From: Amborella trichopoda
Lineage: Eukaryota; Streptophyta; Magnoliopsida; Amborellales; Amborellaceae
Direction of reading: 5' to 3'
Length of the DNA stretch: 64,000 bases
Assembly (NCBI RefSeq): GCF_000471905.2
Contig: NW_006498233.1
Coordinates: 3,405,658-3,469,657, forward strand
Position 1 is the first letter of the stretch, and each line of letters opens with the position of its first letter. A program made the translations under genes and the position numbers. Under the pieces are notes generated by a model. That model searched no databases, was not told where the DNA came from, and worked only from the letters and a program-made list of their open reading frames with translations. Positions 45,381 to 58,379 of this stretch are shown here, one piece after another.

Positions 45381-45814
45381 GGGGAAAATTTCGTACAGAA
45401 TCCTAATTCTTCGTATTATTTCATAGTAGGCCTTCTTTCTGTTTTTCTTTCAAGTAGCATAAAGAAATCCCTAAGGATTTCACTGTACCCCATCATCTCT
45501 TATCTCCATCTTTTATAAAATTTTGACTACAAAAATTAGCTCCAACAAATCTTTTTATACCATTTCATCCCAAAAACTTTTTTTGCATTCTTTTTCCCTT
45601 TCCACCCATTAAAAAAGTTTTTGGGTTGAAATTGAATAAAAATATTTGTTGGGGCTAATTTTTATGATCAAAAGTCAATAAAAGATGAAAATAAGAGATG
45701 AGGCAGTATGGTGAAATCTTTAGGGCTTTTCTTATACCGCTTGAAAGAAAAACGAAAATAAGATCTACCATGAAATAATACAAAGAATTAAAGTTTTATA
45801 CGAAATTTTCCCTA
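45381..45814. mobile_element. Foldback MITE, 434 bp
   Basis: The left arm (from 'ggggaaaatttcgta') and right arm (ending 'tacgaaattttccc') are inverted copies of each other over almost their whole length, about 200 bp each, leaving only a short loop near 45590. Direct repeats ttgatt flank it (45375-45380 and 45815-45820). The RNA would fold into one long hairpin. No coding capacity. Superfamily not determined. Confidence 0.8.
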
Positions 45815-47191
45815 TTGATTATTCATCGAGTTTTTGTTGCCTTAAAATATGATTTGTAATGGCAATGTTATAGCAAAATTGAAATTGATAAAAAGAAGAA
45901 AACTTCGGGCACGGCACCTAACATTCCTGAAAATTGGAGAACTAAAGAATTGAAGTGAAATAGTTGACCTGATATATATTGGATTAAGGATGATTTGATT
46001 TGTTTGTGCTTTTTAGAAATTTTTAATGACACAAATGAGGGAATATGTTTTGGATTATCAATTTCATGGTGTTTAAGTATAAAAAGTATTAGACCTTCTA
46101 TTTTTGCTTTACAATGTTCAGGGCTTTTATCGATAAATTATTGCAATAACATGAAATTACAATGCTGGAATTAAGAGAACAAAAATAAATAGGGAGGAAA
46201 GAGAAAATCTTAGACCTTCAAAGGTACGACAAAAATCTTAGTGAGACTCAAAATTGGGAGCAGCTTCTCTTGCAAGAGGAGGAGTTTTAAGAAAATATAA
46301 ATTTACTATACAAACTGCACTTTGGAAAAGTCCAGGAGGTGCTTATTCCTTGTAGCTAGTGAGATACAATTTTCTAATTACTTTTGACTCAATTTATCAA
46401 AATAGTATGCAGATGTAAAGATGAAAAGCATTAAACGGTAGCTTCGTTAAAAAAAAAAAAAAAAAAGGTGTGACAGGCATCAAACTATTCAATCATTCTT
46501 TGTCAGACCTTTGGAGGTCCAAACTGCAATATCAAAATCTATTCATATGAAAACAGGGCGTGCATCTTCCATATGCAACAGCGTGAGGTTTATGACCTGC
46601 AAGATTATTTCCATTGCCATGTTCCTCTAAGAATGCTTGTTTTGTCAATTTAATAAATGATTTCATATGAGAAACCAAATGGATTTTTTTAAAGGAAAAG
46701 TAAAACTTTAGTTGAAACTTATGAAATTTATTACAATGCACCCATTGACATACATGGCATATTTGTTCCAGGTAAATTCTACCTCGTAGATGGAGGCTTA
46801 CCATCTTGAAGACGTATAGATTAAAAAATAATCGTGGGTTAGTTAACCAAGGCCTGATGCTTGTATAATATAATAAAGTGAACCAAGATTTAGACAATCT
46901 ATTTTCTTTAAATATAATATAAATTGAATGTTTTAAAAATAAACATCTTAATTGGATGGACGTTGATATCTAATCATCTACACTGCAATTGAATGATTAA
47001 AAATAGGCATTAGTCGAGATTTTGGGGGATAATTTATCAATGGGAAACCAAATATAAGAAACGGGCTACACAGGAATCTCAGACGTGTGAACCAAACCTA
47101 AAAAAAACACGATTGGAAAACTCTTACACAAAGAATTGTTTTAAAAATTGTTATAAATATGCAAACTGTTACACATGAACCAAACGAGCCC

Positions 47192-48224
47192 CTAGTGTTA
47201 GGGTGGGATGGGTGGAGGGTTTTCCCGCATATAAGTTTTGATTTATAGGTGGGAAAACGTATTCCCAAAAAAATTTTGAGGGCGTTTGGTCGCTACATTA
47301 AATTACCCATTTTTTTGAAAAGCCTGGCAACTCTCGATGATGAGAAATGTGGACTTCCACCCTCAAATGGAAGAGTCTCAATCCCCCAAGAAAATGAGAC
47401 ACTGTGGATTTTCTCCTTTTCCAACTGTTGGATTTTGTGAATTTGACACAAAACATCAAATGATCTTTTTCCCAAAATTGAATGGTGATGATGAAATTTG
47501 GAGGATATGTCCCTCATTGATGTGCATATGTAAAAAATATGCAAAATCATTCATATAGAATAAATGACCAAAATAGCCCTCAGTTTTAGTGGTATCTTGG
47601 TCATTTGCTTTTTTACAAAATACTTTTTTTTTTACACAAAGTTCGAAGTTTTCTTTTTTGAGCTTTAAGGCTCATAAATGGCACATTCACATCCACCTTA
47701 TTTGAAATATAACGAACAAAAGTGATTGTGATCTCCTTGTATTAAAAGTAAATAGTCTCTTTGTATACTTTTTGTTATCAAAATCAGGGATAAAACTTTT
47801 TATTTTTTCTCCAAGTGAAAGAGGATATCTTGCCGTTTTGTGGGGCATAATGACAAGCGAAAATGAGACACTTCCATATTAAATTGCTATATCCAGTACG
47901 AGCAATGTAAGAGCAAATTTAAGATACAATGTAGACAAATACATATTAAACCGTGTAATCTAACTGCAATGTATTTCCTATGTTACATCTAAATATTATC
48001 CAAACAGTAACAATTCATTTGCATGTAATGTATTACACAATAATGTATTACGCCAGTAATATATTTCACAGACAATATATTTCCAGTATCCAAACGACCT
48101 CTTAAATTATAAGGAAAACCGATAGGAGGAGAAGAGCTAGAAATAAATGGGCAGAAAGTAGGGCCGGTTGCATCTTGTGTAAATAGACAATTGAATGGCC
48201 CCTTCCTTAAAACAAGCCAGCCAC
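47192..48224. mobile_element. Possible MITE with 'GTTTGG' ends
   Basis: 'gagggcgtttggt' (about 47279) and, inverted, 'gaggtcgtttgga' (ending at about 48105) could be terminal inverted repeats of a PIF-like or related element about 825 bp long. Flanking trinucleotides (ttt/tta) match only partly. No gene is seen in the interior, which has alternating 'gtattac' phrases near 48025-48055. Confidence 0.3.
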
Positions 48225-48480
48225 TACGGGTGGCAACGGGCTGGGCCAAGTCTGGCTGTAGGCCGGCCTAGACCAGGGATGAAGAAGCCGGGCCTTGTCA
48301 AGATTGGGCTGGGCGTGATAGGGTAAGGCCAAATACAACAATAGCAAACAAAAAAAGAAAGAAAGAAGAGAAAAACAGTCTCGACCAGCCCAAGAGGCTG
48401 ACCCTATCGCACCCCTGGCCCAAGCCTGGCCCAGCCCTCTCCTCAAACAATTGTACAACGTGGCCCAGGCCCTAGTTTTT
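48225..48480. mobile_element. Possible hAT-type MITE with gggcc motifs
   Basis: Starts 'cgggtggcaacgggctgg' and contains many 'ggcc', 'gcctggcc' and 'gggctggg' phrases. An inverted 'gaccctatcgcacccctg' ends at about 48415, giving end pairs (c-ggggtgg-aacggg type) usual for plant hAT MITEs. No clear 8-bp duplication. The composition resembles the ends of the hAT element at 17.8-19.7 kb. Confidence 0.4.
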
Positions 48481-50602
48481 AGTGCCAAGCGCCACACCAA
48501 CCGGCCCACTGCCAGCCGTACTGAACTCCATGCCAAGAGTCCTCATAAGTTCAGTTTTTCTTCTTGATGTTGGTAAAGCTGCGGGGTCATTGCTTTCGCC
48601 TTGTCGACACCTGAGAGTCGTAATCCCAGGTAAAATGGCGCACTACTTCACCTCGGGCTTTGCTTTTGATAAAAACTTTAGAGCTCCTGTCTCTTTACTT
48701 CTTGTAAAGTACCCCTCAAATGAGGTTGAGGCGTCCTTATTATAGAGGAGATGGGAGAGGCTGCTGGTTCCAGTTGGCCTTATCAAATGAGAGTAAGGCC
48801 CATCAATTATAGAGAGAGACATGCAATGGGCTCTCATTATAAAGCCCACCTAACTTCTTTAGGTGGGAGACTCCCACTATGGCCTCTAGTATGTCAAGGG
48901 CTCCCATTGGTTGACCCACCCAACTTCTTTAGGTGAAGGGATCCTATTGGTTGAGTTTACATTGCCTTTGGAGATGTGGTCTCTTGTCGCTAGCCCTTAC
49001 CACTTGTTGTTGGCATGTAATTACTTTTGAATTTATTGCTTGAGAATGTGTTATAATCGATGAAAATATCTTTTGATCATTTATTTATTCGTATATGGAA
49101 GTCACAATTATTCTATTCATTCGATATCAAATTGGATGAATTGGAGTGAGTCATGAAATTCAAAATTTGTTTTCTGAAATTTTGTGTTATTCAATGACAC
49201 TCTTACATTTTCAAATTAAAAGGACAATTATGATCGTGACCATACGAAAGATAAACTATCTCTTGTGGATAATCATGAAGAGAATATGTTTTATTTGATT
49301 CTCTCTCCTCTTATTAGTGAGTAGGGTTAAGAAATATACTTCAGATTATGCTCTCCCATCGATATAGTCCTCTGAGGATCACAGCAGAGCACTCTATATT
49401 TATGTTAGGACTATGTAAGTAGACAATGATACCCCCTTGTAGAGTTATTTAAGGAGAGGGGAATGATCACTTCAAAAGGTTTTTGCCCTCCTATGAGAGT
49501 CGTGGGCCCCTCTAGGCATCGATAATGACTCGATAGAGTGAAGGGAGTCTTTCTCTCGCGTGTGGTGTGGCCCGGGAAAGAGAGTGGGCCGTAATCTAAA
49601 AAGAGTGAACTCCAAGTTAGAGAGAGTGGGTTGTGGCCTATGTTACATACAATCTGATATGCATATTTATTTAAGATACAGATGTGAGTGTCAAAAAATG
49701 TGAACTCAAATAAATGTGATCTAGATACGACACTTACACAAAATATATATATATATATATTGAAATTTATATCATTCACGTCTATGTTTACATATACGGC
49801 AATTCATATGTCTAACAATAATAAAGCCTCACAAATTAATAGACCAAAAATATTACTTTGTGGATCAAGACAAGGGCAATAATACATCTTTCAAAAGATT
49901 GTGTTAAAAATGTAGACAAGGACAACTTCTGCACTCTGTTGGGCAAAGTACTATGAACTTTAAAGACTATCAAGGCGGTTCATTTCACCGAACCCACTAA
50001 TGCTGGGTCAAATCATTATGAAAGTACGTATCGTCTACATTAACAAATCACGATCAATCAGCATATAAATAATATTCAAAGTTCAACACCCATGGTCGTC
50101 ATTCATTGAAAATTAAAAGAATTTCCAAACCACACCACAATAGATACCGAGGCATCCACAAGTAAATCCACAAGTAAACAATCTAAAACTTACAAGGGCA
50201 AGAAATAGAAATATTTATGTTCAAATCAAACCAACTACATGAATAATAGGTGGAACAAACATAAAACACAAGAGATGGGAGTGCCCAATTGGCTTTTCAT
50301 AAGTAGGGGAATAGGGGAACATTGGAGATGAGGTGAGATGAAGATCTTTAGGTGCTTGGCTTGAAGACGGAGAAACCACAAGTTAGAGAGGAAGAAATCT
50401 AGAAAGTTCGTTGGTGCTTAAAATAAAATAATACTTTCATTTTATAGAAGTAGTAATTTATATAACTCAATGTAAAAAAATACAAAACAAATATTTTTAT
50501 CTTTTATTTTAAACTAGTTTTTTATTTCTAAAATATTTTTTATTTTAAAAATAAAATTTACTCGTTCGCCATTGGTGTTTATAAACAAAGAAATATCATA
50601 AA
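48481..50602. other. No gene seen
   Basis: Unassigned. Contains a (TA)10 microsatellite at about 49742-49761 and short CT/GA-rich phrases. ORFs on both strands lack recognisable domains. Confidence 0.5.
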
Positions 50603-52138
50603 TGTGTGAAAAAAGAGACATACCCCTATGCACCATAGAACTGTGGTTGCATTCGGTCTAGGTAACCATAGGTTTATCTCTAGGGGAGAATATGTAATCC
50701 ATACACTGTAATTATATCTCCTTGCCTACTAGCTGACTTGGTAGCCTAATCATGAACTTCTGCAGTGGTCAGTGGGTCATGCAAACTGTTGTGCCAGTTT
50801 GAGAAAGCAAGTGTTAGTTATAGTCCATAATAAAAGATGAAGTGCTTCAAGATTATTAATTCTTAAACGTAGAAGAATCATATTCCCATCAAATTTAGTC
50901 GTTTTTATTTATTTTCATATTAATTGATTTTTAGAATGATTATTTAAATTTTTGTAAGTCTCTGGATATTTTATTTTTACAAAAAAAATTTATAAAATAA
51001 GAAATATTCAATTTTTAGTATTTAAATAATAAAAAAATAAAGTTTATTTTCTAAATACTAAAAATCAAATTTTTATTTTAAAAATTAATGACATATGAAC
51101 ACTCATGAGGGCCCATCAGGACCCCATGGGATGTGAGTGGGGCAACCTATGGGAGCTCTAGTTGGCACGCCCCCACTTTAAGCAAGGAATTCTCTAGAAT
51201 TTTGAATTCCACTTATTTAGGATTTATTGATTTAATAATATCTTATTGAGCAAGTCAATTAAAACATAATATATTATATGAGTCCTAAGAGTAAAGGATT
51301 AGAATTACACAAAATAGATATTTACCTAAACATATGCTTTTTGATATTTTACTTATTTTCTATTTGGTAGGATAAATAAGGTTATGAATCATCCTTTGAA
51401 TTATGATGGTTCATCTAAAGAATGAATGACTCGGATCTTTCACCCAATAGGTCTCCTATGATCAATTGGTCATGATCAACGTACAAGAATGACTATCATC
51501 ATAGAACCCTATCCTTTTGAAAAGTCTATAAATAGAGGCCTCCTCTCCTTCATTTTTCATACCAAAAATCTCTTTATCTCTAAACTCTTTAAGGTGGCAC
51601 GCCACCTCTGAGAATTTCTTCTTTCTATCTCTCTTGAAGGTTACATCTCTCTAAAGAGAGATAGGGGACACGCCCCCATAAGAAACTATAGAGATGGGCA
51701 CCCCCTTCCCCTAAAATTGCCCTAGGCATTGATGCCTTGGATAGATCAAATAGTTATAGTTATCATATTTTTGCGAAGGGGTTTAGTTAGGGCTTTCTCA
51801 TATTTGGAAGCTCCGAGATTGACCAATGATTCCATGCACTATGGGAGGAGGAGACTCGATGTGGGGTATATTAAGTCTGGTTGAGGTAATTTTCGGGCAT
51901 CTTGCTTTATGATTTGTAATATTTTATTTCTTATTCTTATAAACTATTATGTTAATTTTATTCATTGAATAAAGTAAGTTGTGATTAGTGATAACAAGTG
52001 AGACCCACTATTGGTTATTTACTTGTTTATTTTGAAATGAATTTATTGTAATTGGACTATTGTAAGTGTTCTAGTAGGTGTGAAAAGAAAAAAATAAAAA
52101 CTATATACACCGTGCTAGATCACCTTATCTAATTTTCA
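50603..52138 (+). repeat. 5' LTR of the LARD-like element
   Basis: Begins 'tgtgtgaa' and ends near 'ctaattttca'. Shares with the 3' LTR the succession 'agaagaatcatattcccatc', 'agtcaattaaaacataata', 'acatctctctaaagagagat', 'gcccccataaga' and 'ttgtgattag'. About 1.54 kb. Confidence 0.75.
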
Positions 52139-52449
52139 TTGATATCAGATATAGATTTACTTGCTGCCCTATTTTTTTTAATTCACTATTTTTGGTGAGT
52201 TGGGAATCATAGATAAGAAAGCTAATGACTTTGTAGTCAAGTGATATACTTCGAAAAAAATTATTGGCATGTTCAAACACTGAAAAAACACTCTGCAAAA
52301 TGGGGTATTTTGTACTGTTTTGGAACATTGATATGAAAAAGATAATAAAGTGTTTATATAATGCATAATATTTTGTGTTTTTTGGAGGGATTTCTTACAA
52401 AATTTCAATGGGAAATCCTAGGGGAATTGAGATTTATGGACTCATCGTT

Positions 52450-55400
52450 GAAGGATATCAGTCTTGAACGTACAAAATCCAAGAACTGTCAATTGAGTTC
52501 CGTGAATTTTTCCACCAATCAAATGATTTTAGTTTTAATTAAAATTTGACGATAAGTCATCAAATTGAGTCTACTTTCAAATAAAAATAATTTCATAGAG
52601 AAAACCCTTGTGGCTTACAAGGTATAGTTATTTTATTGAAGGGTATACAAACACTAGTTTTTATAATGAAAAACTGTTTCAGTGACATAAAAATCATGAT
52701 TTTATTTCCATTCTTAAAAGAATGTTTTGGGGAGCATAATAAGTTTTTAGACTGCCATTTTGAGTCTAGTTTTTATTAAAAATTATTTGAGAGAAATATC
52801 CATGAGAGATAAGGAATTAAAATTTTAGATTGGAGAGAAGTCATAATGAATTCTACAGTTTAGTGTGTTTCATTGAGATGTGAATATCTATAGTTTTCAA
52901 GCCTACCGAACATAGTCATATGAGGCCTGTAGACATATACATATTAACGTTTTGTGTCTACTTTCAAATAAAATAAGTTTGAAAGTGAAATTCTATGAGG
53001 ATAGAGAGGAAAGGCAATTTTGCTAGATAGTGTTCATCTTTAAATTCTACAGTATGACCTATTTGTAATATAAATATAAACTATTTGTTTCTATAAAGAA
53101 AAAATTATTTAGGATTCACATTGTGATTTCAAGGTTTGATTTTGAACCTAGTTTTCAACAAAAAAGGTTTGAGGAAGAAATCCTTTGTGAATTGAGAGAA
53201 ATAATTATTTTATTGAGAGATGTGCAACCCAATTTTTTGTTGACGTGAATGTTACTAAATTGTAGAATCACTAAATGGTATTATTTGGGGATGACATTGA
53301 GCACTACTCTGTATTTTTTAGTCTATTTCAATACTCGAAAAGTTTCAGATATAAACTCTTTGTGATTTGAGAGATATTGTATTTTATCATGAGATATTCA
53401 TCTTTTGTTCTGCAGTAAATTAAAAGATATGGCAAGTTAAGGCACAGCTTTGTACTCCTCATAATGGCAGTCTTTTTATGGCCCATTTAAAAGTCGTACA
53501 GTTTGCCATGAGCATGATTTATAACAGTAAAACTTCAAAGAGAGGTGATACAAAGTTGGAGAGATATGACACGCTATGTGAAGAGTGCTCAATCTGAGAA
53601 TTGTAGAAAGAAGAAAAACACAATACCTGTAAAAACATCTTGGTATCTATTCATTATGAAGCAATGTATAGAAGCCTTAGTAGCAGCATAGAAACCATGC
53701 AATCAGTAAAAAATAAAAAATCAAGATAGTGAATTTTGGTGTGACGAAATAGAGAAGGTATTCGTCATATATTGTAAGGGAGAATACAAAGGCCGAAGAG
53801 GTGGATGCTTCATCGACATGTAAAAGATGATGACCAAGTGCTTCTTCATCAGTTGTATGCTATTCCAAGATCACAAAAGTTCATCAACAAGGAAAAACAA
53901 AGAATAAAAAAAACTTATGTACCACACTATATATTTTTAAGGTATGAAATATATCTCATATTGCATAATGAAGTCATATAGGGAAAGATGATTCAATAAA
54001 TTTTTATTTATGTTTTATATACTTCTTTGATTATATCCTGGTTGTTTGTTTATGAATGAATGGAGTGTATGGACATTTGTTGATAGGTGCTGGCAAGTTT
54101 GAAAGAGCACGATGTTTTTTTTTTTTAGTACCTCCTTGTGCTTGTATGAACTAGTTAAAGTAGTAATACACATGGAGATGTGGTTAACTACTTAAGATAG
54201 TAATACACATATATAGATGTGGTTTGATCAATGACTATGAACCTAAGTATCAAACATGAGAGATGGGTGTGGCTCATTCAAATATGTAAGCAAAAAGGGA
54301 CTGTTCCGATGGAACATGGTTTTAGGGACCATCCTATGATTTATTGCATGTGATGATGATCTCATGATAAGGTCTCCATATTTGTCGAGAAGAAGTGTTT
54401 GTTAGGTTATCAATAGTAACTATTATTTAGTCATGTTTTATTTGGATAAAATCATAAGATGGACTTTATGATTTTTTTTTGTGGCTATAAACAAGACTTG
54501 GTAAGTAACTAAATGTGAATGTGGTAAAATGATTTATGAAGACTAAGCATGTATTTTAAAATTAAATTGGACCATTTGTGAAAAACGTAAGTTTATAGAT
54601 ATGGTTTTGAGAAAACCCCATCGTCTTGCAAGGTCCACGAAATCTTTGTGAAAAATCATTCTAAAACGCCATACAATTTTCTAATTATTACTTGTGAAAA
54701 TATATACCAAGTCAAGAAATTTTTAATAAAAGGACCCATGTTTTTTAATTATTTAGAATCCTCAATTATCTAAGACCATGAACTATAAGGAATTTCAAAG
54801 GAATGCCATCTTAATAAGCCTCCTTGACACATGCTGTGTGGATTTGATAACTTGGATTGTATGAGTTTACTACTAAGAAGATTGATGTGAGTGAACCTTA
54901 TGGTTCATGAAGGTTTTGCATATTGCGAAACCAATGGGCATTGAGTTACTTATTTTCACATTAGCCTTACCTCATGGCATATGCATGAAAATGCTGAGAA
55001 AGTATATGTTATCTGTGCTATAATATAATTGAGTGAGTGCTGCTACAGCCCTATGATTCTTTTTAGTTGCTTGGATATTCATATATATAGGTATTCTATT
55101 ATGAAAGATCCAAATAAACTCAACAATCCAGCAGGAGCACCTGCTTATGTTTGTCGGGCTAGTTAGAACACATATTATAATGTTCGTTCATGAAATCCGG
55201 ATGTGTGACGCTAGTTGTATGGCTACATAAGGGAGCAACTTGATTGAAGAACTCCTTTGAGCCCCTGAAGATGCGACTTCATGTGTTGAGGGTTACATGA
55301 TGATCTTTTACGACAACTGGTCCATGATTCGCAATGCGACATGTAAGATGGACTACGACCACGTTCGGGATGAGATTCGAGCAACAAAGACAAATAGGCA

Positions 55401-56026
55401 TTGCATCAATACATCCTTTGTGAAAGGATTGATGACGAAAGAGTTCGCCACAATTAATGTAATAAGAGATAATAAATGAAAAATGCTTGAGAAAGTGTAT
55501 AATGGGGGGATGAAAATGTATGGAAGAGAGATTGTAAGGTCTTCCAAGGCCAAGTGAGAGATGTAGGGTTTTGTGGCAATTAAAGGCCTTATGAGAGCAT
55601 GTAATCAACATCTAATAGTAGATCAAAGAACTTCAGTTGGAGTATAGTCATGAAGGGCTAAGAGATTATGACCCTGAGGGACCAAGAGATTGTGGTCTAA
55701 GGGACCAAGAGGTTATGATCTAAAGGGACTAAGATAAGAAAATGCTACTTTCCAATACTCAGACTTGGCTTGACGAGCTAGGTCAATCAAGTTGGAAAAC
55801 CGCTAAATACCTAGGCATAAAGCACAACGGATGAGGCTTTATGGGTTATCCCTTGATGAGGTTGAAGTTGCCCAAAGGAGTGAGCCAATGGACTGTGTGA
55901 CCCTTGTGTATGATGGTTGGCCTCTACAGACGAGAGCCAAAGCCTCATCAATGAACCATCGCACGGTATGTGCATATGATAGTTGTATCGAAAAAGCAAG
56001 ATATCAAGAAGGATGCAGCATGCACG
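52450..56026 (+). other. LARD interior, no gene
   Basis: Apart from the ~190-bp repeat, the interior has a ~42-bp duplication at about 54140-54225 ('agtaatacacat' twice) and short ORFs of no recognised family. No gag, RT or integrase motif was seen on either strand. Confidence 0.55.
52550..53450 (+). repeat. Cryptic ~190-bp repeat in the LARD interior
   Basis: A degenerate block starting with variants of 'gagtctactttcaaataaaa' and continuing 'gagagaaa-cc-ttgtg' and then 'attttattgagagatgt' recurs at about 52563, 52762, 52953, 53143 and 53322 (spacings about 199, 191, 190 and 179). Similarity between copies is low but the order of sub-motifs is kept. Confidence 0.6.
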
Positions 56027-57879
56027 TGTGCGCGAGATTACCCCTATATATGATCTAGAGTTATGGTTGCAACCAGTCTAAGTGACCATGGATTCGTCTC
56101 TAAAGAGAACTTGTAATTCATAGATTGAGATTATATCTCCTTACCTATTGGCTGACTTTGGTTGCGCAAATCATGAATCATTGCAATGGTTTGTGGGCTA
56201 TGAGAACAACTGAGTTAGTTTAAGAAAGTAAGTGTGGATTATAGTTCATAGTAGAAGACGAAGTGCTTCATAATTATTAATTCCTAAATCGAGAAGAATC
56301 ATATTCCCATCAAATTTATTTGGTTTTATTTATTTTGATGATAATTGATTTTTAAAATGATTATTTAAAATTTTTTAGTCTCCGAATAATTTATTTTTGC
56401 AAATGAATTTATAAAATATAAAATATTGAATTTTTAGTATTCAAATAATCAAAGAAAATAAAGTTTATTTCTCAAATACTAAAAATCATTTTTCTTATTT
56501 TAAAAATAAATATGATAGATGAAGGCCCATGGGACCCATCATGACCCAATTGGGATGTGCATGGGGCCCACTATGCACATAATATAGATCATGTCTTGTT
56601 GAGAAAGTCAATTAAAACATAATATGCTCTATGAGTCTTAAGAGATTCGGATTTCTAAAACTCAAGGTCGTGTCTTTGCACGTAAAGAGGTGGAAGCTGA
56701 GGCCTCAACTTCGGTGATCAAGAGGAACGCTTTTGATCTGTGGTGTAGAAACTAGAATTTTCATTTATCCTAATTCTTCTCACTCTTTTATAGCACCAAC
56801 TTTTAGATGTCACTCAAATATTGAGTCTGCACCTCTTCATCATGCTTTGGTAGTGAGCACATCCATTGGGGGACTCTCTAGTGACTGACATAGTGTTTAT
56901 CTCTCTCTCTAAAGTCTCTAAGGTGGCATGCGACCTCTAGGAAATTCTTCTCTCTCTCTCTCTAAGGTCACATCTCTCTAAAGAGAGATAAGGGACATGC
57001 CCCCATAAGAGACAATAGGAGGGGGGGGCATGCCACATTCATAAAATTAGCAAAGGCATTGTGCCATGGGTGTGGTTTGCATAGAGCCGAGGCTCTAATC
57101 CATCAAATTCGAGCCCACCTTCAAATAGTATCGAAAAATATGGTTTTAATATTGGAAATCTTTGTGATAGCTTTAAAATATATTTTTATCTTTAATTATA
57201 AAATTAAAGCTTAAAAATAGTGTAGATCAAGCTGATCTATGAACACTTGAAAATGTTGAATATTGACGGTCCAAAAATATTTTACAAGATACATTATTTC
57301 CAAAACTCGAAATATATATTTTACTCATGTCCATACATCTTGATGTCGAGATGATCAATTTGATGATATTTAGGCATAAAAAAAACCTCTTTTAATAAAA
57401 TATTTGAGGAGGGCACCAATTTGATGGTTTAGAGCCTCGGCTCTGTATAAACTTTTCCCTTGTGCCCTTGGCTGGATCAAATAATGTTTGCTATCATATT
57501 TTTGTGAAGGGGTTTAGCCAGGGCTTTTTCATATTTGGAAGCTCTGAGATTGACTAATGATCACGTGTGTCATTGGAGGAGGAGACCCAGTGTAGACTGT
57601 ATTAAATCCGGTTAGGTAATCTTTCGGCATCATGCTTTATAATTTACAGTATTTTATTTTTTATTTCTACAAAGCATTGTATTAGTTTTATTCATTGAAT
57701 AAAAGAAGTTGTGATTAGTCGCAGCAAATGAAAGAATTTTCTTTTGGTTATTTACTTGTTTATTTTAAGTTGAATTTATTGTAATTGGATATCGATGTGA
57801 AAAAAATAATAAATAATAAATAAATAAATAAAAAATAAAAACTATATATATTGTGCTAGATCACTTTGTCCAACTTTGA
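56027..57879 (+). repeat. 3' LTR of the LARD-like element
   Basis: About 1.85 kb, or about 1.45 kb after removing the nested MITE (57068-57459) and its target copy. It matches the 5' LTR along its length, with several small indels. The end near 'caactttga' corresponds to the 'taattttca' end of the 5' copy. Confidence 0.7.
57059..57468. mobile_element. Mutator-like MITE nested in the 3' LTR
   Basis: A 392-bp insertion (57068-57459) absent from the 5' LTR. Its ~42-bp terminal inverted repeats contain the shared core 'agagccgaggctctaa' plus 'ccatcaaatt'; they begin GGG and end CCC. It is flanked by ttgtgccat and ttgtgccct, an 8/9 match of the 9-bp duplication expected of Mutator-like elements. 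No coding capacity. Confidence 0.85.
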
Positions 57880-58379
57880 GTCGTTGTCCACCAACGTTTC
57901 AGACGCTCAGCCATACATATTCATATTTCGTTGGTCGTGGCCTCGTTCCACTCTCATTAGAGAGAAAAAATCTCGGGTCCGGTCTTGTCAATGGAAGTTA
58001 GAAAATTAAGGTGTGAGCTTGTCTTTTAGATAAAAATCAAGCGTATGGCTCTATCTTCCCTAGAGAGAGAGTAGGGCTCTGTCTTCTAGATAGAATGGGG
58101 CGTGGGCCCTGTCCTCTAGAGAGAAACGGAGTTGTGGGCCTCATTTCTATAAAGAGACGTGGGGCATCAGCCACATATCCTAGTGTGGGTGATGCAAGTG
58201 GAATTCACGCAACAAAATTCAAGAGCCTCGTTTAGGGCTTTAGAGGCCCTTTCAGCCCCTTTTGATGGCAAAAACTGACAAAATGAGTTGAATGTTTCTG
58301 GTTCTTACTTGTTTCAAGCGCCATCTTAGAGCAATTCCCAGATGGATGGTTTGAAATATCGTGTTGTGTAATTTCAAAA
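57880..58379. repeat. Short diverged repeats, no gene
   Basis: Between about 58010 and 58170 a ~45-bp unit with 'tctagagagaga' and 'gggctctgtct' variants occurs three to four times. The rest is unassigned. Confidence 0.5.

Larger units (their letters stand above)
43458..47194. mobile_element. Large non-autonomous element with PIF/Harbinger-like ends
   Basis: The left end 'gggctcatttggatcat' (43461) and inverted right end (gggctcgtttggttcat read from 47191) match at about 19 of 24 positions. Both are flanked by the trinucleotide cta (43458-43460 and 47192-47194). 'GGGC-CGTTTGG' ends with a 3-bp duplication are typical of PIF/Harbinger elements. No transposase ORF is seen in the 3,731 bp. The interior holds a 63-bp duplication (43471-43600), the 157-bp array, CT-rich degenerate repeats (44365-44560), a 61-bp duplication (45071-45190) and a foldback MITE. 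Confidence 0.5.
50603..57879 (+). mobile_element. Large non-coding LTR element (LARD-like)
   Basis: Two long direct repeats (50603-52138 and 56027-57879) frame 3.9 kb without a recognisable retrotransposon protein. A degenerate primer site ('tgatatcaga', one change from TGGTATCAGA) follows the first repeat at 52140, which fixes the plus orientation. Long LTRs plus a non-coding interior fit the LARD class, which would need the proteins of another element to move. The copies differ visibly, so the insertion is old. A 5-bp target duplication could not be confirmed. Confidence 0.65.

Noticed and set aside
49411..49779. 122-residue minus-strand ORF
   Set aside because: Begins in a TA microsatellite region and shows no recognisable motif or coding context.
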